Assembly: GCA_013146195.2 (NCBI GenBank) | Contig: CM028377.1 | Span: 106,866,094-106,930,093 of the forward strand | Direction of reading: 5' to 3' | Source: Codonopsis lanceolata | Taxonomy: Eukaryota > Streptophyta > Magnoliopsida > Asterales > Campanulaceae | Length of the DNA stretch: 64,000 bases | Shown: piece by piece, positions 59,509 to 64,000 of the stretch | Layout of the letters: the number at the start of each line of letters is the position of its first letter | How positions within the stretch are numbered: position 1 is the first letter of the stretch | Program-made: the position numbers and the translations under genes | Notes under the pieces: generated by a model | Told to the model about the DNA's origin: nothing | Seen by the model: the letters and a program-made list of their open reading frames with translations, nothing else | Database searches by the model: none

Positions 59509-59940
59509 GGTGTCCTAGAAATTTCCGATCACTACACCAAATGGCAAATGTTCTCCGACGGAGCCGACAACAAAAGGGGCTTTGGCATAGGAATCTTATT
59601 AATTGATCCAGCAGATTCCCACACTCTGCTGGTCATAAGGTTGGAATTTGAATGCTCAAACAACACCGTTGAATACGAGGCTTGTATTTCGGTCTAGAAG
59701 AGGCTCTCCGAAAAGGAGCCAAAGATCTGAAGTCTACGATGACTCCGCTCTGATCATAAACCAAATCGAAGGGAAGTGGAAGACCTAGGATCCCCGGTTG
59801 CAGCTCTATCATGCCAAACTGACAACATTATCCAGCTGAATTTGACAATATCTCATTCTACTACTTGCCACGAGATAAAAATCAATTCGCCGATGCCTTA
59901 GCCACTCTAGCATCATTGGTCCAGATTCCCACATAAATCA
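59509..59940 (+). pseudogene. Second (archaeal-like) RNase H of the Tat element
   Basis: WQMFSDGADNKRGFGIGILL (59540-59600) followed by RLEFECSNNTVEYEAC (59640-59690) and, later, LPRDKNQFADALATLAS (59862-59912) has the DGA and NNxxEYEA blocks of the additional plant-type RNase H. Dual RNase H is a known feature of the Tat lineage. The middle is disrupted by small deletions (~59690-59740). Confidence 0.8.
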
Positions 59941-60179
59941 ATGTCCAACCATTTATAGTTGGGAAAAAGGTCACTCCGGCCTATCGCTTCAGAATTAATG
60001 CTACTCCTGAAAAAGACAATGAGCCCTGGTATTCAAACATCATGAATTTGCTTCAGAAAGGAGTCTATATATCCTCCCAGTCTAGACAAAAGGGGGAAAG
60101 TCTCCCTACAGAGATGGGCATTATAATTTGTAGTCAGGGGAGGCAGCCTGTACAAAAGGAACTACCAGGGCCTAAACTT

Positions 60180-61273
60180 ATTATGCGTCGATCAAGCCAA
60201 AGCTGAGCAGGTCATGGACCAGCTTCATGGTGGTACATGTGGACCACACATGAACGGGCATATGCTGTCAAAGAAAGTCATCTGGCAAGGATACTATTGG
60301 AGTACAATGGAAACTGGTTGTATCCTGTGGGTACGTCACTGCTACAAATGCCAGCGCTTCACAAATCTACAGCACGTATCCCCGCATATCCTATACAAAT
60401 CCACAGCCCCCTAGCCCTTCTCAACATGGGGGATTGACGTCATCGGTCAAATCCACCCAAAAGGATCTAATGGCCACGAATATGTTCTAGTAGCTGTCGA
60501 CTACTTCACAAAGTGGGTGGAAGCCTCTTCTTACAAAGTACTAAATGCCCGAAAGGTATCCGAATTCATCAAGACCAACATCATATATCGCTACAGAGTA
60601 CCTTTCGAAATTATCCCTAACAACGGAACACACTTCGAAGGGGACGTGAATCGTTTACTCGACGAATTCAAAATCCAAAGGCATAAATCATCCCCGTACC
60701 GACCACAAGCAAATGGTGCTATTGAAGCAGCCAACAAAACACTAGAAAATATCATCAGAAAAAGGGCTGACATAGGAAGAGACTGGCCAGAAAAATTACC
60801 GCTAGCCCTTTGGAGCTATAGCACTTCAGTCCGCACACCCACTGGGGCTACCCCTACTCTCTAGCCTATGGCATGGAGGTTGTGCTGCCCATTGAAGTTG
60901 AAATTCCATCATTAAGGGTGATGATGGAGGCAGACATATCTGAAGTCGACTGGGTCAAACAGCTATGAAGAGTTAGCCCTGATAGACGAGCGACGGCTAC
61001 TAGCCCTGGAACATACACGGGCATATCAAAAACGAATAGCTCGAGCCTTCAACAAAAAGGTGAAAGGCCGTGACATCCAAGTCGGAGATCTGGTACTCCG
61101 CGAGAAACCCCCCCAGTTATGTTGATACTAGGGGAAAATGGAAATCTCCCTGGATGGGACCGTACATCGTCAAGCAGATCCGATCAGGAGGTGCGGTGCT
61201 TCTTACCAATCAAGATGGAGAAGACCTTGCTCAGTCCTTCAACCTCAACAAGCTCAAGAGACATTATGCGTGA
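60180..61273 (+). pseudogene. Tat integrase, inactive
   Basis: The HHCC region (LHGGTCGPHMNGHMLSKKV, CILWVRHCYKCQRF) is followed by a TAG at 60412-60414, then the core: STWGIDVIGQIHPKG (first D), FEIIPNNGTHF (the second catalytic D is N, codon 60619-60621) and PQANGAIEAANKTL (E kept). The C-terminal part (KWKSPWMGPYIVKQIRSGGA, FNLNKLKRHYA) ends at 61273. Frameshifts lie near 60850, 60960 and 61110. Confidence 0.88.
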
Positions 61274-61307
61274 ATCAAAAATTATCTGGCAATTGCTTCC
61301 CTCTCCA

Positions 61308-61450
61308 GCTCGCTAGGTTCAAAACCCGAAAAGGCGGCCTAGGAAAAAGTTAGAGCGAAAAAAAAAGAACAACAAAAGGAGAAATAAGGGCTCACTAGAT
61401 TGAAAACCCGAAAGGGCAACCTAGGCAAAAGTTAGAGCATAAAAAAAGAA
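61308..61450 (+). repeat. Tandem duplication after integrase
   Basis: Two copies of about 60 bp, with ctag.ttgaaaacccgaaa.ggc (the first copy has caaaacccgaaaaggc) and cctaggcaaaagttagagc, at ~61308-61365 and ~61390-61445. Confidence 0.8.
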
Positions 61451-61697
61451 TCAGGAGAAAAGGAGAGGAATGCAGTTCCCAAGTCTTCAGCCTCTGACCT
61501 CCGACTTGCCAGAGTCTTCAACATGTTCAGAAGGGGTGGTCTTGACTGACCAAAGAAAAACCACGACAAAGCTCGCATAAAACATCAAAAAAATAACATA
61601 TTACAGTCCATAAGGTGCAACTTAGGAATAAGTGTCTAAGACATTTAAGATTAGCATTTATTTCTGTACATTTGTCTATATACATACTATATGCTAC

Positions 61698-62198
61698 CTA
61701 TATCCCCTGTTCCCCCCAACCATTCTTTTTATTACAGCTTAGCCTCAAAACGGTCCATAAGTGCCTACGACGTCCGCCCAACCATGACCATATACTTCTG
61801 CGAGGCACAGAAGAAGCTCCAGTCTCAACAGCGTGAGAACCTCCGGAGGTGTCCTCATCATCAGCATCGTCGTTGTCTTGAACAGCCGGACGACTTAGGC
61901 CAGCGCCATCACTTCTGTGGGTAGTACTTTGTCTGCCAGCCTGAGGAGGATCAGCCTCATCAGCCTGCCGGGGATTGCTCCGCTGACTCGCATTGATAAA
62001 TCGGGGAGGCGCATTACTGATATCTGCGCCCACTTCCATCATGGGTGGCGCCAGAAGTCCCACTACTGTTCCCCCAAAGCTGTCTGGTATCCTGGTTTCG
62101 GGCTCCGACCGTTCCACTGCCAACACTGTCTGATCACGAGAAATGAAAGAAAATGTTGAAGCTATGCCATAGCCTTGTCTGCCAAATTGAATTATCAA
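61698..62198 (-). other. Possible C-terminal tail exon of the antisense gene
   Basis: A polar, acidic frame (DDADDEDTSGG, alternating with RS and QA-rich text) on the minus strand. A potential splice acceptor gtgatcag lies near 62133. It could be the last exon of the PMD gene or chance; no domain is recognised. Confidence 0.35.
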
Positions 62199-62469
62199 GC
62201 ACAGGAAGAGGCGGCTGCCTTTTCTTCCCCGCAGATTGCCAGAAAAGTCCGTTTAAAATCTGAAGGTGTATCTCTCTAAATCTCCATCCGTAAATTACAA
62301 TGTGCCGTTACTCCTAGATAATGGTTTATATTTATTTTATTCTCATAATAATTGAGTCTTTGCATTTAAATCATACATCATAAAATAATATTGCATTGCA
62401 TTTAGAAGTATGTACATAATCTGGTACAGGAAAAATAAAAAGAAAACTAATAAATGCAGGTAAATGGAG

Positions 62470-64000
62470 TTAATGAGCGCGAGAAGATCTACTCCTGCCA
62501 AGATTTCCACCCATGACTTGAGGACCGGATCCATCGATCCTGTACTCTTGTCCCCTCGCCCGAACACGATTCGTTCCGTCGGTATCATCATCATCATCAT
62601 CGCCCCGGCGCCTAGTCTGCCACACTGCATCATTCCCCCGGCAGGAAAACTCGCCCACAAGCCGCTGGTACAATTTATTGATGCTGAAGAAGCCCCTCAA
62701 CAGCCTCTTGTACGACGATACATTAACCTAGGGAAAAGGCATTGAGGCAACAAAAGAAGATATGTCAGTCTCCAAAAAAAATGAGACAAATAAAAAAAAA
62801 AGAGAAGAAAAAAATGTTTACCACGCAGGCTTGCTCTGGAACATGATACTCCTTATGGATGTCCACATCGGGTAAAACTTCCTCTACAAGTCTTCCGTCA
62901 CGACAATATCGGAAGGTGGAAAAAGCCTCAGCGGGTGCAGAAAATTCTGATTGCACGTTAGGAGCTGGACAAGAAGGCATCGGCCTATCAGAGACACCAG
63001 ATACACGCCTAGCCATAGTAGGGGCAGGATGGAGCACTGTTCCCAGAAACTCCTCATATGCCATCACGGGATAATCACTCGGAGGCATAAGATATCTTGA
63101 CAGGTAGAAATACATGTTCGGCAAGAAGTCCGGGACAATCACCTAATGAGGAGGTGCATGAGGTGTCACTAGAAATGTCGGAAGCATAGAATGCTGACGG
63201 TTTACCCGTTCGCCCATATACAACGAATCAACCATAATAGACACCATCAGTATCAAACAACGGCTCATCTCCAGCGAAATCATATACGGCCCCACCAGAC
63301 CCCTCCAGGGGAATAAATGCACGGTGCCCGAGCTCGAGCTGGCTATCCTGTCTCGCATCATCACCGTATCCAAACAGTGGCCATCCTGATCCTTCCCTAC
63401 TCGGTTGGCATTCACAAATTTAGCCAAGAAAGGTGGCTCGTGAATACGTTGGCGCAATGGACCCGGAGTAAACTGAAAAACCAAGTAGGTCCAGACCTGC
63501 AAAAAAAAGAGAGAAAAAAAATGCTGACAAGTCAGAAAGAAAGAAAAAAGAAAGAAAAAAAAAACAAAAGCAGGAAAAAAGAAGGGTTACCTCCCAAGCC
63601 GGAACGAAGCCGTTAAGAGTCGGCGAATCATTGCGGCTTGCCCTATCCATAGAAGCGTAAAGCTCGACCAGGTCTGCCTGCCCCCTAGTCATAATCAATA
63701 ACATGGTCCAATTCCCGCAGACATCCCAGGAGGGAAACCCTCAGAGTGATGGAGGAGTTGGCAAAAAGTGACATCCCCAGAAAGAAGAACAAGAACGCCC
63801 TGGCAACGCGAGCTACGACATCGCTATCATTCCCGTTAACTTGGCCGGCGTTTGCTAGAAGCCAGCTCTTGACACTGCCAATAAAGATCTTATTTGTAGA
63901 CTTGTATTCGGGTTCGAAACCCAGGAGATCCCTCACCACGTCGTGATGATGACGAAGGGTATAATCCGGCTCCAAAGTCCGGCCAATGCTGGTAGGAATA
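62470..64000 (-). pseudogene. Antisense spliced PMD gene in the Tat 3' region (partial)
   Basis: Three exons are visible on the minus strand: 64000-63591 (continuing outside the window), 63496-62822 and 62727-62470. The two introns are both 94 bp, GT-AG, T-rich before the acceptor and in phase 0. The protein text has PMD hallmarks in order: FLFFFLGMSLFANSSITLRV and CLRELDHVIDYD in exon 1, LYASMDRASRNDSPTLNGF and PAWE at its end, and VWTYLVFQF at the start of exon 2, then the YLMPPSDYPVMAYEEFLG region. A 1-nt insertion near 63686 and an in-frame TAG at 63143-63145 break it. PMD genes are known as passengers in plant Gypsy and Mutator elements; a role for the element is not established here. 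Confidence 0.75.

Larger units (their letters stand above)
56345..64000 (+). mobile_element. Tat-lineage Gypsy element, truncated by window edge
   Basis: The element begins with the Tat LTR start TGTAGACACCCCAATTTCGT. After a short LTR part the sequence goes directly into protease, then a G-patch-like segment, RT, RNase H, a second RNase H and integrase, all on the plus strand and all damaged. A long 3' region carries an antisense PMD gene. The 3' LTR must lie beyond 64000. R/U5, primer site and gag are missing at the left. Confidence 0.88.

Overview
This window is nuclear DNA of a flowering plant, most likely a eudicot. It is AT-rich and dominated by transposable elements. I see one gene that looks intact: a three-exon 2-oxoglutarate/Fe(II)-dependent dioxygenase at 12471-13833 (+), with canonical GT-AG introns, a TATA box and two Stowaway MITEs upstream. 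The species cannot be named from the sequence.

Layout. 1-1131: tail of a Tekay-like LTR (family I), abutting a decayed plant mobile domain (PMD) pseudogene (1132-2240, +). 2348-~8090: very large Tekay-like LTR relic (family II) holding a solo Tat-type LTR (3166-4522). 8090-12390: AT-rich intergenic DNA with a GC-rich patch, a (TA)n tract and two 258-bp Stowaway MITEs. 12471-13833: the dioxygenase. 14095-28147: a Mutator-like (MULE) TIR element with 9-bp target duplication, split by a full-length Tekay/Del chromovirus (14954-27871, -). The right LTR of that chromovirus holds a 1261-bp solo LTR, and its gag contains a ~940-bp palindrome. 28190-30245: two more MULE-like elements, one inside the end of the other. 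31198-33786: a pair of MULEs sharing one TIR family. 34167-37299: a probable Helitron terminus and a ~380-bp direct repeat. 37628-49362: a four-level nest (hAT > LTR family B > non-autonomous Tat Gypsy > hAT of the first family). 49402-51193: a MULE-like and a hAT element side by side. 53303-54545: an LTR of family B with its PPT. 55154-56344: a family II LTR fragment, broken by a Tat-lineage Gypsy element (56345 to beyond 64000, +). That element carries protease, G-patch-like segment, RT, two RNase H domains and integrase, and an antisense spliced PMD gene in its 3' region.

The most unusual signals are: (1) short arrays of palindromes with a GCG-NN-CGC core, found upstream of the TATA box in several LTR families, with flanking arms that differ by family but stay palindromic; (2) a ~1.8-kb array of about 45 small hairpins with compensatory arm changes in the 3' region of the non-autonomous Tat element; (3) two independent PMD relics, one of them antisense and intron-containing inside a Gypsy element; (4) disabling changes at catalytic or tryptophan codons that all read as G-to-A in CG or CHG contexts.
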